A DNA stretch of 12,739 nucleotides from Phenylobacterium sp. GTDB taxonomy: Bacteria; Pseudomonadota; Alphaproteobacteria; Caulobacterales; Caulobacteraceae. The stretch is from NCBI GenBank assembly GCA_025350885.1, contig JANXXA010000149.1, forward strand, positions 1 through 12,739, in the 5' to 3' direction. Under the pieces are notes generated by a model. The model did no database searches. It was not told where the DNA came from and worked only from the letters and a program-made list of their open reading frames with translations. The translations under genes and the position numbers were made by a program. Below, in pieces: positions 1-7,596 of the stretch (position 1 is its first letter; the number at the start of each line of letters is the position of its first letter).

Positions 1-1318
1 TGAGGATCTCGTAGAAGTGGCCGAGCCACCCCACCAGGAAGTTGCCGCCGGCGAAGAACAGGAAATAGACCCCCAGCATGGTGCTGTTCAGCGCCGGCGG
101 GGCGGCGCGCGAGATCAGCGCCATGGTCACCGTGTCCACCCACGGGATGGCGAAGTCGGCGAACAGGAAGAAGGCGGCGCCGGCCAGGATCGGCGCCTTG
201 CCCACGCCCGCCGCGGCGCTGGCGCCGGCCAGGATCAGGAAGCCTGCGGCGGTCATGGCGCAGCCCGTGGCGATCCGCGTGACTTCGCTGGGCTCGCGGC
301 CCCGGTGCGCCTGCCAGGCCCACAGGCGGATGGCCAGGGCGGTGCCCAGGATGGTCAGCACGCCGTCGAGTGTGCTGAACCAGGTCACCGGCATCTGGAA
401 CCCCATCAGGCTGAGGTCGATGTGCGCCTGGGCCCAGATCGGGAAGATGTTGAACGCCTGATTGTAGGTCCCGGTGTTGAACATCCCGCCCAGCAGCACA
501 CAGAGGATGGCGATCACGATCCGTCCCTCCCCCACCTGCAGCCGGGGCCGGGTCGCCCCTTGCGCCGAGGACGCCGGCGCGCGGACGACGTCGGGGGGAA
601 AACGTCGAAGGCCGGCGAGATAGGCGACCAGCGCCAGGGTCATCGACGCCGCCGCCGCCATCAGGCCGTAGCGCCAGCCGACCTTTTCCCCCAGCGTCCC
701 GCAGACCAGTGGCGTGATGAACCCCCCGATATTCACCGCGATCAGAAACATGCCGAAGCCGCGCGTCCGCCGGGTGTCTCCCGACCCGTAGAGGCGGCCG
801 AGTTGGCCCAGCAGATTGCTCTTCACCAGCCCGGCGCCGAGGATCAGCAGCAGCAGTGCGAACAGGAACCCCGCCTCGGTGACCAGCAGCAGGTGGCCGG
901 CGGTCTGCACGGCCAGGCCCAGCACGATGGTCCGGCGCTGGCCCAGCCAGCGGTCGGCCACCAGACCGCCCAGGATCGGCAGGGCGTAGATCATCCCCGT
1001 CGCCAGGCCGAAGGTCTGTGACGCGAGCGCCAGGGGAGTCATCGCCCCGAACACCGCCTCCAGCGCCGCGCGGTACCGGACAAATCCCAACACGTGCTCC
1101 ATGTGCCCCGGGGTGAACAGCTGTCGGGTCATGTAGAGGGTCAGGATCGTGACCATGCCGTAGTAGGCGAAGGACCAGAACGCCTCGACGGCGATGATGA
1201 AGGCAAGTCCAGGCGGGTGGCCGAAGATCTCCCCGTCGGCGTGGACGTCGGGCGGGGCGGACGGGGACCCGATCGCATCGGAGCCGGTGGGCAGCCGAGG
1301 CTCGCTCTGGTCAGTCAT
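1..1318 (-). CDS. POT/PTR2-family MFS transporter, degenerate ExxER motif (C-terminus cut by window edge)
   Basis: The frame opens at an ATG (1316-1318) and runs without a stop for 439 codons to the left edge, so the C-terminus, perhaps 50 residues by comparison with its paralogue at 7597-9027, lies outside. A GAGG Shine-Dalgarno core sits 4 bases before the ATG. After a polar N-terminus of about 30 residues come many hydrophobic segments typical of the 12-14 helix proton-coupled oligopeptide transporters. Family signs are FAYYGM in helix 1, LPILGGLVADRWLG, and a lysine in LGAGLVKSN. It resembles the other transporter in this window along its whole length (GHPxGLA, LYM, PGHxEHV, PILGGxxADRxLG). 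The family imports di- and tripeptides or other small solutes with protons. Oddly, the helix-1 ExxERF motif reads E45-A-F-W48-S49-F50, keeping only the first glutamate. Substrate and energy coupling are therefore uncertain. It is transcribed divergently from the molybdenum hydroxylase genes. Confidence 0.9.
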   Translation of the reverse strand, partial: MTDQSEPRLPTGSDAIGSPSAPPDVHADGEIFGHPPGLAFIIAVEAFWSFAYYGMVTILTLYMTRQLFTPGHMEHVLGFVRYRAALEAVFGAMTPLALASQTFGLATGMIYALPILGGLVADRWLGQRRTIVLGLAVQTAGHLLLVTEAGFLFALLLLILGAGLVKSNLLGQLGRLYGSGDTRRTRGFGMFLIAVNIGGFITPLVCGTLGEKVGWRYGLMAAAASMTLALVAYLAGLRRFPPDVVRAPASSAQGATRPRLQVGEGRIVIAILCVLLGGMFNTGTYNQAFNIFPIWAQAHIDLSLMGFQMPVTWFSTLDGVLTILGTALAIRLWAWQAHRGREPSEVTRIATGCAMTAAGFLILAGASAAAGVGKAPILAGAAFFLFADFAIPWVDTVTMALISRAAPPALNSTMLGVYFLFFAGGNFLVGWLGHFYEIL

Positions 1319-1461
1319 ACGACCTCGTTCAATTTGCGTCGCTCACCGTGGCCGGGCGGGGCGAGCCTGTCCAGCCGCCGCGCCCTTCAGCCGAAAATAG
1401 ACGTTGCCGAGCGGGGCAAGTTGGCGTCCGCTGGGGTGAATCGTCCGGGGAGGCGCAAGCG
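1319..1461. promoter_or_regulatory. Divergent intergenic region with a small inverted repeat
   Basis: These 143 bases separate the minus-strand POT transporter from the plus-strand iorA-like gene, so promoters for both should lie here. I see no convincing -35/-10 pair for either. An inverted repeat with 5-base arms, TTGCC (1404-1408) and GGCAA (1415-1419), is spaced by 6 bases and lies 42 bases before the iorA start, a plausible operator position. Arms this short can occur by chance in GC-rich DNA. The iorA Shine-Dalgarno GGGGAGG is at 1447-1453. Confidence 0.35.
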
Positions 1462-1959
1462 ATGACCACCTTCAAGCTGAATGGCCGCGAGGTCACCACC
1501 ACCGGGCCGGACGACGCCCCCCTGCTGTGGGTGATACGCGACGAGATCGGGCTGAAGGGCACCAAGTTCGGTTGCGGCATCGGCCAGTGCGGCGCCTGCA
1601 CCGTGCATGTGGACGGCAAGGCGGTGCGCTCTTGCCTGACGCCGGCCAGCCGGGTCGCCGGCAAGGCCGTCACCACCATCGAGGGCCTGGACCCCCACGG
1701 CGCGCATCCGGTGCAGATGGCCTGGGTCGAGGCCCAGGCCCCGCAGTGCGGCTACTGCCAGTCGGGCCAGATCATGCAGGCCGCGGCCCTGCTGGCGGCC
1801 AATCCGCACCCCACCGACACCCAGATCGACCAGGGCATGAACGGCAACCTCTGCCGCTGCATGGCCTATGTCCGCATCAAGCAGGCGATTCAGCTGGCTT
1901 CGCGCGGCAAGGCCGCCGCCAGGCCGGCCGCCAAGATCCGCCAGGGAGCCGCCGCATGA
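1462..1959 (+). CDS. iorA: (2Fe-2S)-binding subunit of an isoquinoline 1-oxidoreductase-type molybdenum hydroxylase
   Basis: A 165-residue protein of the usual length for the small iron-sulfur subunit of xanthine-oxidase-family enzymes. It passes electrons from the molybdenum site to an acceptor through two [2Fe-2S] clusters. The plant-type ferredoxin cluster ligands are C38, C43, C46 and C58 (CGIGQCGAC then RSC). The second, helical-domain cluster ligands are C96 and C99 (CGYC) with C131 and C133 (CRC). I chose the ATG at 1462 because GGGGAGG lies 8 bases upstream and the family-typical start (MTTFKLNG) follows. The same frame stays open back to 1348 but that stretch looks non-coding. It has no signal peptide, so it is probably exported folded with its Tat-bearing partner. 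Its stop overlaps the next start (ATGA), indicating translational coupling. The iorA name reflects family similarity; the substrate is unknown. Confidence 0.95.
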   Translation: MTTFKLNGREVTTTGPDDAPLLWVIRDEIGLKGTKFGCGIGQCGACTVHVDGKAVRSCLTPASRVAGKAVTTIEGLDPHGAHPVQMAWVEAQAPQCGYCQSGQIMQAAALLAANPHPTDTQIDQGMNGNLCRCMAYVRIKQAIQLASRGKAAARPAAKIRQGAAA

Positions 1960-4220
1960 ACGCCCCCGTCCGTCCCGACGACGTCGCAGCCGCCCTCTCC
2001 CGTCGCGGCTTCCTGATCACGCTCACCGCCGCCGGCGCGGCCATGGGCTTCGCGGGCGCCGCCGATGCCGCCGGCGCGGCGGCCGGGTTCGAGCCGACGA
2101 TCTGGTATTCGATCGGCCGCGACGGGATCATCACCGTCAACGTCATCCGCGCCGAGCTTGGCCAGCACGTGGGCACCGCCATCGCCCGCATCGTCGCCGA
2201 CGAGCTGGAGGCCGACTGGTCGAAGGTGCGCATCAAGACCGTCGATTCCGACGCCAAATGGGGCCTGATGGTCACCGGCGGCAGCTGGTCGGTGTGGCAG
2301 AGCTATCCGATCTACAGCCAGGCCGGGGCGGCGGGCCGCACGGTGCTGATCGAGGAAGGCGCCAAGCTGTTGGGTGTTGCGCCCGGGGCTTGCGTTGCCG
2401 GCAACGGCGCGATCCATGCCGGCAAGGCGTCGGTGAGCTATGGGGACATCGTCACGCGCGGCAATGTGGCGCGTAGCTTCACGCCGGAACAACTGGCCAG
2501 GATGCCGATGAAGGCCGCCGCCGAGCGCCGGCTGATCGGCAAGCCGGCCCGCGCCCGCGACATCCCCGGCAAGACCAACGGCCAGGGGGTCTATGGCCTC
2601 GACGCCACGGTTCCGGGGATGGTCTACGCTCGGCCAAAGCTGCCGCCGACCCGCACCGACTCCACGGTTGTGTCCATCGACGACAGCGCCGCCAAGGCCG
2701 TGCCGGGCTATCTGCGGAGCATCGCGCTCACCGATCCTTCCGGCACGGTCCCCGGCTGGGTTGTCGTGCTGGCCACCAGCTTCGTCGCCGCCGACAGGGC
2801 CACCGACCTGGTGAAGGTGGTCTGGAACACCGGCCCGGCGGCGAAGGTCTCCGAGGCCGACCTGCAGAAGCGCGCCGCCGAGCTGATCGCCGATCCCAAG
2901 GCTGGCGGGCTGGCGGTGGAGGACCCCGGCGTCGATGCGGCCTTCGCCAGCGCCAAGTCGAAGGTCGAGGCCACCTATACGACGGCCACCGCGCTGCATT
3001 TCCAGATGGAGCCGGTCAACGCGCTCGCCTTCGAGAAGGACGGCGTCTTCGAGATCCACACCGGCAACCAGTGGCAGTCGCTGGTGCTGCCCTGGCTGGC
3101 CAAGGCCCTGGGGCGGCCCGAGACCAGCATCGTCATGAAGAGCTACCTGCTGGGCGGCGGCTTCGGGCGGCGGCTGAACGGCGACTACGCCGTGGCCGCG
3201 GCGCTGGCGGCCAAGGCTGCGGGCAAGCCGGTCAAGCTCGTCTTCACCCGCGCCGACGACAGCCTGTTCGACAGCCCGCGTTCGCCGTCGGTGCAGGTGG
3301 TGCGGATGGCGTTCGGCGAGGCCGGCCGGGTCACCGCCATGGAGCATACCGCCGCCGCCGGCTGGCCGACGCTGGCGATGGCCCCGTTCTTCATGCCCAA
3401 GGGGGCCAACGGCGCGGCCTACGATCCCTTCGCGATCAACGGCGCGGACCACTGGTACACGGTGGGCGCGCAACGGGTGCGGGCGGTGAACAACGACCTG
3501 GCCAACGCAACCTTCCGGCCGGGCTGGCTGCGCTCGGTGGGACCGGGCTGGACCAACTGGGCCCTGGAAAGCTTCATGGACGAAGCGGCCCACAGCGTCG
3601 GGGCCGACCCCCTGGCCTTCCGGCTGAAGCTGCTGGACGCCGCCGGCCGCAACGCCGGTTCAGGTCCCACGGCAACCGGGGGCGCGCACAGGCAGGCCGC
3701 GGTGCTGTCGAAGGTCGCGGCCAAAGCCGGATGGGGCAAGCCGTTGCCGAAGAACACCGGCATCGGTCTGGCGACCACCTTCGGCCAGGAACGCGCCATG
3801 CCGACCTGGGTAGCCTGCGCGGCGCGGGTTCGGGTGGACCCGACCACAGGCGTGGTGAAGGTGGAGAAGCTGGACCTGGTGGTCGACTGCGGCACCGTGG
3901 TGAACCCCGACGGGGCGCTGTCGCAGGTGCAGGGGGCCTCGCTCTGGGGCATGAGCCTGGCGCTGTTCGAGGGCACGGCGTTCCAGAACGGCCAGGTGCG
4001 GGACACCAATCTGGGGACCTACAAGCCGCTGCGTATGGCCGACGTGCCCGATCTCGACATCGAGTTCCTGCCCAGCACCGAGCCCCCTGTGGGCCTGGGC
4101 GAACCGGCAACGACGGTGGTGGGGCCAGCTATCGGCAACGCGATCTTCAACGCTGTCGGCGCCCGCGTCCGCGACCTGCCGATCCGCCCGGCCGCGGTGC
4201 TAAAGGCGATGAAGACCTGA
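1956..4220 (+). CDS. iorB: Tat-exported molybdopterin-binding subunit, isoquinoline 1-oxidoreductase beta/aldehyde oxidase type
   Basis: A 754-residue large subunit of a molybdenum hydroxylase, which inserts a water-derived oxygen next to a ring nitrogen or oxidises an aldehyde. The N-terminus carries a twin-arginine signal (S15-R-R-G-F-L20 followed by an Ala-rich hydrophobic stretch), so the mature enzyme is probably periplasmic. Two molybdopterin domains follow. Conserved parts include MEPVNA, the cofactor-binding GGGFGRR at 400-406, RSVGPGW, ESFMDEAAHSVGADPLAFRLKLL, VVDCGTVVNPD, and GLGEPATT near the C-terminus, where E716 is the expected catalytic glutamate. AGGGAG lies 7 bases before the ATG, which overlaps the iorA stop. 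There is no FAD subunit, as expected for the Ior branch. The cytochrome c partner and XdhC-type maturation factor often found beside such genes are also absent from the window. The gene ends 16 bases from the convergent GFA-like gene. The substrate cannot be inferred. Confidence 0.94.
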   Translation: MNAPVRPDDVAAALSRRGFLITLTAAGAAMGFAGAADAAGAAAGFEPTIWYSIGRDGIITVNVIRAELGQHVGTAIARIVADELEADWSKVRIKTVDSDAKWGLMVTGGSWSVWQSYPIYSQAGAAGRTVLIEEGAKLLGVAPGACVAGNGAIHAGKASVSYGDIVTRGNVARSFTPEQLARMPMKAAAERRLIGKPARARDIPGKTNGQGVYGLDATVPGMVYARPKLPPTRTDSTVVSIDDSAAKAVPGYLRSIALTDPSGTVPGWVVVLATSFVAADRATDLVKVVWNTGPAAKVSEADLQKRAAELIADPKAGGLAVEDPGVDAAFASAKSKVEATYTTATALHFQMEPVNALAFEKDGVFEIHTGNQWQSLVLPWLAKALGRPETSIVMKSYLLGGGFGRRLNGDYAVAAALAAKAAGKPVKLVFTRADDSLFDSPRSPSVQVVRMAFGEAGRVTAMEHTAAAGWPTLAMAPFFMPKGANGAAYDPFAINGADHWYTVGAQRVRAVNNDLANATFRPGWLRSVGPGWTNWALESFMDEAAHSVGADPLAFRLKLLDAAGRNAGSGPTATGGAHRQAAVLSKVAAKAGWGKPLPKNTGIGLATTFGQERAMPTWVACAARVRVDPTTGVVKVEKLDLVVDCGTVVNPDGALSQVQGASLWGMSLALFEGTAFQNGQVRDTNLGTYKPLRMADVPDLDIEFLPSTEPPVGLGEPATTVVGPAIGNAIFNAVGARVRDLPIRPAAVLKAMKT

Positions 4221-4236
4221 GGTCGGCGGCGTCCGT

Positions 4237-4665
4237 CTATGTGGGCGGCCCACCGGCCGGCGGCGCCTTGGGGAACTGGGGAACCCCGTCGTACATGGCG
4301 TGCCACGGGGGCGCCGAGGCGGTGTAGAGCTGCATTGAGGGGGTCAAACCGGCCGCATCGTCGAGCGCGCCGACCTTGACCGGTGTGATCGGCATGCTGG
4401 GGCCAAGGTCGGTGTAAAGCGGGGTTCCGCAATCGGCGCAGAACGTGCGCCCCACGTCCTGGCCGCTGTCGCCCTTGCAGACATAGACCCTCGGCTCACC
4501 CCTGATGACTTCAACCGTGCCTTTGCCGGCGATAGCCACATAGACAGGGCCGCCGCCGGAGGTCTTCTGGCAGTCAAGGCAGTGGCAGACCGCCATGCCC
4601 ATAAGCGGTCCGGTGATCTTGAATCGCACCTTGCCGCAGGCGCAGCCGCCGGTGATGTCGCTCAT
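4237..4665 (-). CDS. GFA-family (glutathione-dependent formaldehyde-activating-like) zinc protein
   Basis: A 142-residue protein with the cysteine pattern of the GFA/CENP-V fold: C8 and C10 (GCACGKVRF), C27, C29 and C32 (CHCLDCQKTSG), and C76 and C79 (FCADCGTPLY). These should bind two zinc ions. Named members were reported to join glutathione and formaldehyde, but most family members have no known substrate, so the name states a fold rather than a reaction. The start is well supported: AGGAGA sits 6 bases before the ATG, directly after the stop codon of the upstream Baeyer-Villiger monooxygenase gene. The 12-base gap implies one transcript. As last gene of the minus-strand block it could handle a thiol adduct or a reactive carbonyl from the pathway, but that is inference. 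Confidence 0.92.
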   Translation of the reverse strand: MSDITGGCACGKVRFKITGPLMGMAVCHCLDCQKTSGGGPVYVAIAGKGTVEVIRGEPRVYVCKGDSGQDVGRTFCADCGTPLYTDLGPSMPITPVKVGALDDAAGLTPSMQLYTASAPPWHAMYDGVPQFPKAPPAGGPPT

Positions 4666-4677
4666 GGGTCTTCTCCT

Positions 4678-6603
4678 TCAGGCCACCGGCTCGGGCTGTC
4701 GGATCAGCACGAAGTCTTCCGGATTCGGGGCCAGTGTCGCGCGCCAGTAGTCGATCAGGCCATAGGGCCAGTTCTGGCTGACCCGGCCGAACTCGTTCTT
4801 GTACCAGCTGGTGACATTGGGCGAACCCCAGGCCCAGCCTTTGTTGGCCTGGTCGACTGCGACGTTGAAGGCGTCGTGGATGTCGCGCTTGACCTCGATC
4901 GCCGGAGCGCCAGTCTCGGCCAGCAGGCGCAGGCAGCCAATGATGTAGCGGACGGCGCATTCCGAGAAGAAAATGATCGAGCCGTTGACCACGATGTTGG
5001 TGTTGGGCCCGTAGATCATGAAGAAGTTGGGGAAACCCGGCGTGGTCACCCCCAGATAGGCGCGCGCGTCGCCCGCCCAGGCGTCGTGCAGGTCGCGGCC
5101 GCCGCGGCCCGTCACCTTGAGCCCCGACAGGAACTTGGACGCGGTGAACCCTGTGCCATAGATCAGCACATCGACCTCATGCTCCACCCCGTCATCGGTG
5201 ACCACACCCCGGGGCGTGACCCTGGCGATTGCGCCAGTGATCAGCTCGACATTCGGCCGCTTCAGCGCGCCAAGCCACACTCCGTTGTCCAGCACCGCGC
5301 GCTTGCCGCCCACCGGATAGGTCGGCACCACATTGGGCAGCAGGTCGGGGCGGTCCTCGACCTGGGCGGCCAGGGCGGCGGCGACCATCTCGCGCAACGC
5401 CAGGTTCTCGGCGCCGACCGCGGTCGTCGGGCCGTTCCAGCCCTCGTCGGCCTTGACCATCGGCAGGAAGCCCTCGGTGGTCGTCCAGAACAGCCAGAAG
5501 CGGTACCATTTGGCATAGAAGGGGATGTGCTCCAGCAGCCACTTCATCCCTTCGGGGACGTCCTCGTGGTAGTGCGGCACCGGCAGGCCCCAGGGCGGCG
5601 TGCGCTGGAAGACTTTCAGGCTCGCCACCTTCGGCGCGATCTCCGGCACGAACTGATAGGCCGAGGCGCCGGTGCCGATCACCGCGACCCGCTTGCCGGT
5701 CAGGTCGACGTCGTGGCGCCATTCCGCCGAGTGGAAGGCCGGTCCTTCAAACGTCCCCACGCCCTCGATGGTCGGGATGCGCGGCGTATTCAGCTGGCCG
5801 ACGGCGGTGATGACGGCGTTGGCCTCGACAGTGTCGGTCTTTCCGTCCCTGCCCCGGAGCTCCACGCGCCAGACCGACCGCGCCTCATCCCAGATCAGCC
5901 CCTCGACGCGCGTGTCGAAGCGAATGTGCTTTTTCAGGTCGTATTTCGCGGCCACGCCACGGAAATACTTCAGCAGCTCGGGCTGCGGCGAAAAGTGCTG
6001 CGGCCACCCGTGGTTGGGCTCGAAGGAGTAGCTGTACATGTGGTTGGAATTGTCCACCCGGCAGCCCGGATAGGTGTTGACCAGCCAGGTCCCGCCCACG
6101 TCGGGGTTGGACTCCACGATCTCGAAGGGGATCCCGGCCTGCGCCAGGCGAATGCCGGTCAGCAGCCCCGACATGCCGGCTCCGATCACCAGCACCTTCA
6201 TCCGGCGAGCGGCGGCAACCAGTTGCGGCTGTTCGAACTGCGGGTCCTTGCTGGACACACCCGAGATCGCCAGCTCATCGATCAGGAAGTCGGCATAGCC
6301 CTCGGGGATGGGGACGCCGCCGACGAAGTCCATCATCCGCCGCAGCGTCCGGGTATCGGGGCTGGGCATCCTCGGCGAGCCCGCCGCGACATAGGCCTGG
6401 ATCGCCGCCTCGGCCCTGACGCGGATATCGGCTTCCACCTCCGGCGACAGACCGGTCTCGCCACGCGACAGCGGCGTATAGACCGGCGTCCACTCCGGGC
6501 GCAGCCAGCCCGCATCGCCGGTCATGTGCACCAGGGCCGCGATCAACGCCGGCAGATGGGCGGCGCCGAGCGCCACATCCAGCTCAAGGTCGGTGTCGGC
6601 CAT
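4678..6603 (-). CDS. Type I Baeyer-Villiger monooxygenase, 4-hydroxyacetophenone monooxygenase-like
   Basis: A 641-residue FAD- and NADPH-dependent monooxygenase that should insert an oxygen atom beside a ketone carbonyl to give an ester or lactone. An N-terminal domain of about 130 residues precedes the FAD Rossmann motif GAGMSG (141-146). That extension and total length match 4-hydroxyacetophenone monooxygenase (about 640 residues) rather than the roughly 540-residue cyclohexanone enzymes. The long fingerprint [AG]GxWxxxx[FY]P[GM]xxxD is fully met from G170 to D184. The short fingerprint FxGxxxHxxxW[PD] runs from F285 to W295 but ends in R296 instead of Pro or Asp. The NADP Rossmann motif GTGASA is at 310-315. 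R334 in VFQRTPPW aligns with the active-site arginine known from phenylacetone monooxygenase. GGGAG lies 6 bases before the ATG. No signal peptide is present, so it is cytoplasmic. The aldo/keto reductase gene is 58 bases upstream and the GFA gene 12 bases downstream. Substrate unknown. Confidence 0.93.
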   Translation of the reverse strand: MADTDLELDVALGAAHLPALIAALVHMTGDAGWLRPEWTPVYTPLSRGETGLSPEVEADIRVRAEAAIQAYVAAGSPRMPSPDTRTLRRMMDFVGGVPIPEGYADFLIDELAISGVSSKDPQFEQPQLVAAARRMKVLVIGAGMSGLLTGIRLAQAGIPFEIVESNPDVGGTWLVNTYPGCRVDNSNHMYSYSFEPNHGWPQHFSPQPELLKYFRGVAAKYDLKKHIRFDTRVEGLIWDEARSVWRVELRGRDGKTDTVEANAVITAVGQLNTPRIPTIEGVGTFEGPAFHSAEWRHDVDLTGKRVAVIGTGASAYQFVPEIAPKVASLKVFQRTPPWGLPVPHYHEDVPEGMKWLLEHIPFYAKWYRFWLFWTTTEGFLPMVKADEGWNGPTTAVGAENLALREMVAAALAAQVEDRPDLLPNVVPTYPVGGKRAVLDNGVWLGALKRPNVELITGAIARVTPRGVVTDDGVEHEVDVLIYGTGFTASKFLSGLKVTGRGGRDLHDAWAGDARAYLGVTTPGFPNFFMIYGPNTNIVVNGSIIFFSECAVRYIIGCLRLLAETGAPAIEVKRDIHDAFNVAVDQANKGWAWGSPNVTSWYKNEFGRVSQNWPYGLIDYWRATLAPNPEDFVLIRQPEPVA

Positions 6604-6632
6604 GGTCGTCTCCCGCCAGAATGTCGTTGCTC

Positions 6633-6645
6633 AGGCACCATGCCT
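6633..6645 (-). other. Small perfect hairpin in the aldo/keto reductase-monooxygenase gap
   Basis: The 58-base gap between these two minus-strand genes contains AGGCA, three bases, then TGCCT, a perfect 5-base-pair hairpin about 30 bases before the monooxygenase start. No T-run follows it on the minus strand, so it is not a convincing terminator. It could stabilise an mRNA end or be chance. Confidence 0.25.
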
Positions 6646-6661
6646 CCCGCCCCCGCGAGTG

Positions 6662-7588
6662 TCATCCCTGACTTTGCGTCAAGCCGGCGGCGGCTCGGAT
6701 GCGGGTCCGCAGGCCATCTGGCAGGGCCAGGCCCGAGGCCGCGAGATTCTCGGCGAGATGCGCCAACCGGGTGGTGCCGACGACAGCGCAGGCGACCGCC
6801 GGATTGGCCAGCACGAACGCCAGGGCGGCCTGCGACCCGGTCATTCCGGGCGTCTGGTGCAGGAACCGGTAGTTGAGACCATCTCTGACCTCGCGTCGGT
6901 GCCGCACGAGGCCGCGCGCGGCGTACCAGAGGTCGCGGGGGCTGGCGATCCTGGCGACCTGCAGGCGGGTATGGGCCATGGCCAGCGGCATCCCCGCCAG
7001 CACCCCCTTCCCGGCCGCCGCGGCCCTGGCGATCAGCGGCTCGCGGTCCTGGCGCAGCACATTGTAGTCGATCATCACCACATCGACCTGCGGCAGGGCG
7101 ATGGCGTCGTCGATGACCGCGGGATCGAAGCTGTTGACCCCGATGGCGCGGACCAACCCCCGGGCTTTGAGGCTGCGGAGCGCCGCCAGCAGAGCCTCGG
7201 TCAGGTCCTCCGCGCCAGGGCCATGCAGTTGCAAGAGCGGCAGCACCTCGAGGCCGAGATTGCGCAGGCTGCGTTCGGCGCTGGCCACGATGGCCGTGGG
7301 GGAGAAGTCCCGGCCGATCCGCCTGCCCTGGGCAAATGTCCCGGCCTTGGTGGCGACGACGAGCCGGGCGGAGTCGCGCCCCCTCAGCGCCCGGCCCAGG
7401 CGCGGCTCGGCATGGCCACCGCAATAGCTGGATCCCGTATCGAAAAAGGTCACCCCACCGTCCAGGGCGGCGTGAACCAGGCGAACCGCCTCGACCTCGG
7501 CGAACCGCGGTTTGCCCCACCAGCTGGCGGCGCCGAAGCCGATCTCGGAAACGCTCAGGCCGGTCACGCCCAGCGGGCGATAGAGCAT
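6662..7588 (-). CDS. Aldo/keto reductase
   Basis: A 308-residue TIM-barrel oxidoreductase, usual length for the family, that interconverts carbonyls and alcohols with NADPH. The N-terminus MLYRPLGVTGLSVSEIGFG is typical. The catalytic tetrad is visible as D50 and Y55 (FFDTGSSY), K81 (ATKAG) and H122 (LQLHG). GVNSF and the later VVGTT segment fit the strand and phosphate-binding positions of the cofactor site. The ATG was chosen because homology begins exactly there. The frame remains open further upstream, but that part overlaps the preceding transporter gene. The gap to that gene's stop is 8 bases and holds no Shine-Dalgarno sequence, so translation probably depends on coupling with the transporter. 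Within the block it could reduce a ketone substrate or oxidise an alcohol feeding the Baeyer-Villiger enzyme. It has no signal peptide. Confidence 0.93.
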   Translation of the reverse strand: MLYRPLGVTGLSVSEIGFGAASWWGKPRFAEVEAVRLVHAALDGGVTFFDTGSSYCGGHAEPRLGRALRGRDSARLVVATKAGTFAQGRRIGRDFSPTAIVASAERSLRNLGLEVLPLLQLHGPGAEDLTEALLAALRSLKARGLVRAIGVNSFDPAVIDDAIALPQVDVVMIDYNVLRQDREPLIARAAAAGKGVLAGMPLAMAHTRLQVARIASPRDLWYAARGLVRHRREVRDGLNYRFLHQTPGMTGSQAALAFVLANPAVACAVVGTTRLAHLAENLAASGLALPDGLRTRIRAAAGLTQSQG

Positions 7589-7596
7589 GGAGCGCG

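Noticed and set aside
17..1021. Plus-strand open frame of 334 codons
   Set aside because: It is antisense to the first POT transporter, which reads as a convincing membrane protein. The plus-strand product is low-complexity and charged.
1348..1461. N-terminal extension of the iron-sulfur subunit
   Set aside because: The frame is open, but the strong GGGGAGG at 1447-1453 and the family-typical N-terminus both point to 1462.
1890..3593. Minus-strand open frame of 567 codons
   Set aside because: It is antisense to the molybdopterin subunit and shows no domain.
4241..4253. GTGGG-CGG-CCCAC hairpin after iorB as a terminator
   Set aside because: The stem is only 5 base pairs, lies within the last codons of the GFA gene and has no T-run, so chance is as likely.
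4582..6876. Long plus-strand open frame of 764 codons
   Set aside because: It is antisense to the Baeyer-Villiger monooxygenase, whose motifs are complete. The translation is rich in Arg, His, Asp and Gln with no recognisable domain, as expected for a shadow frame in GC-rich DNA.
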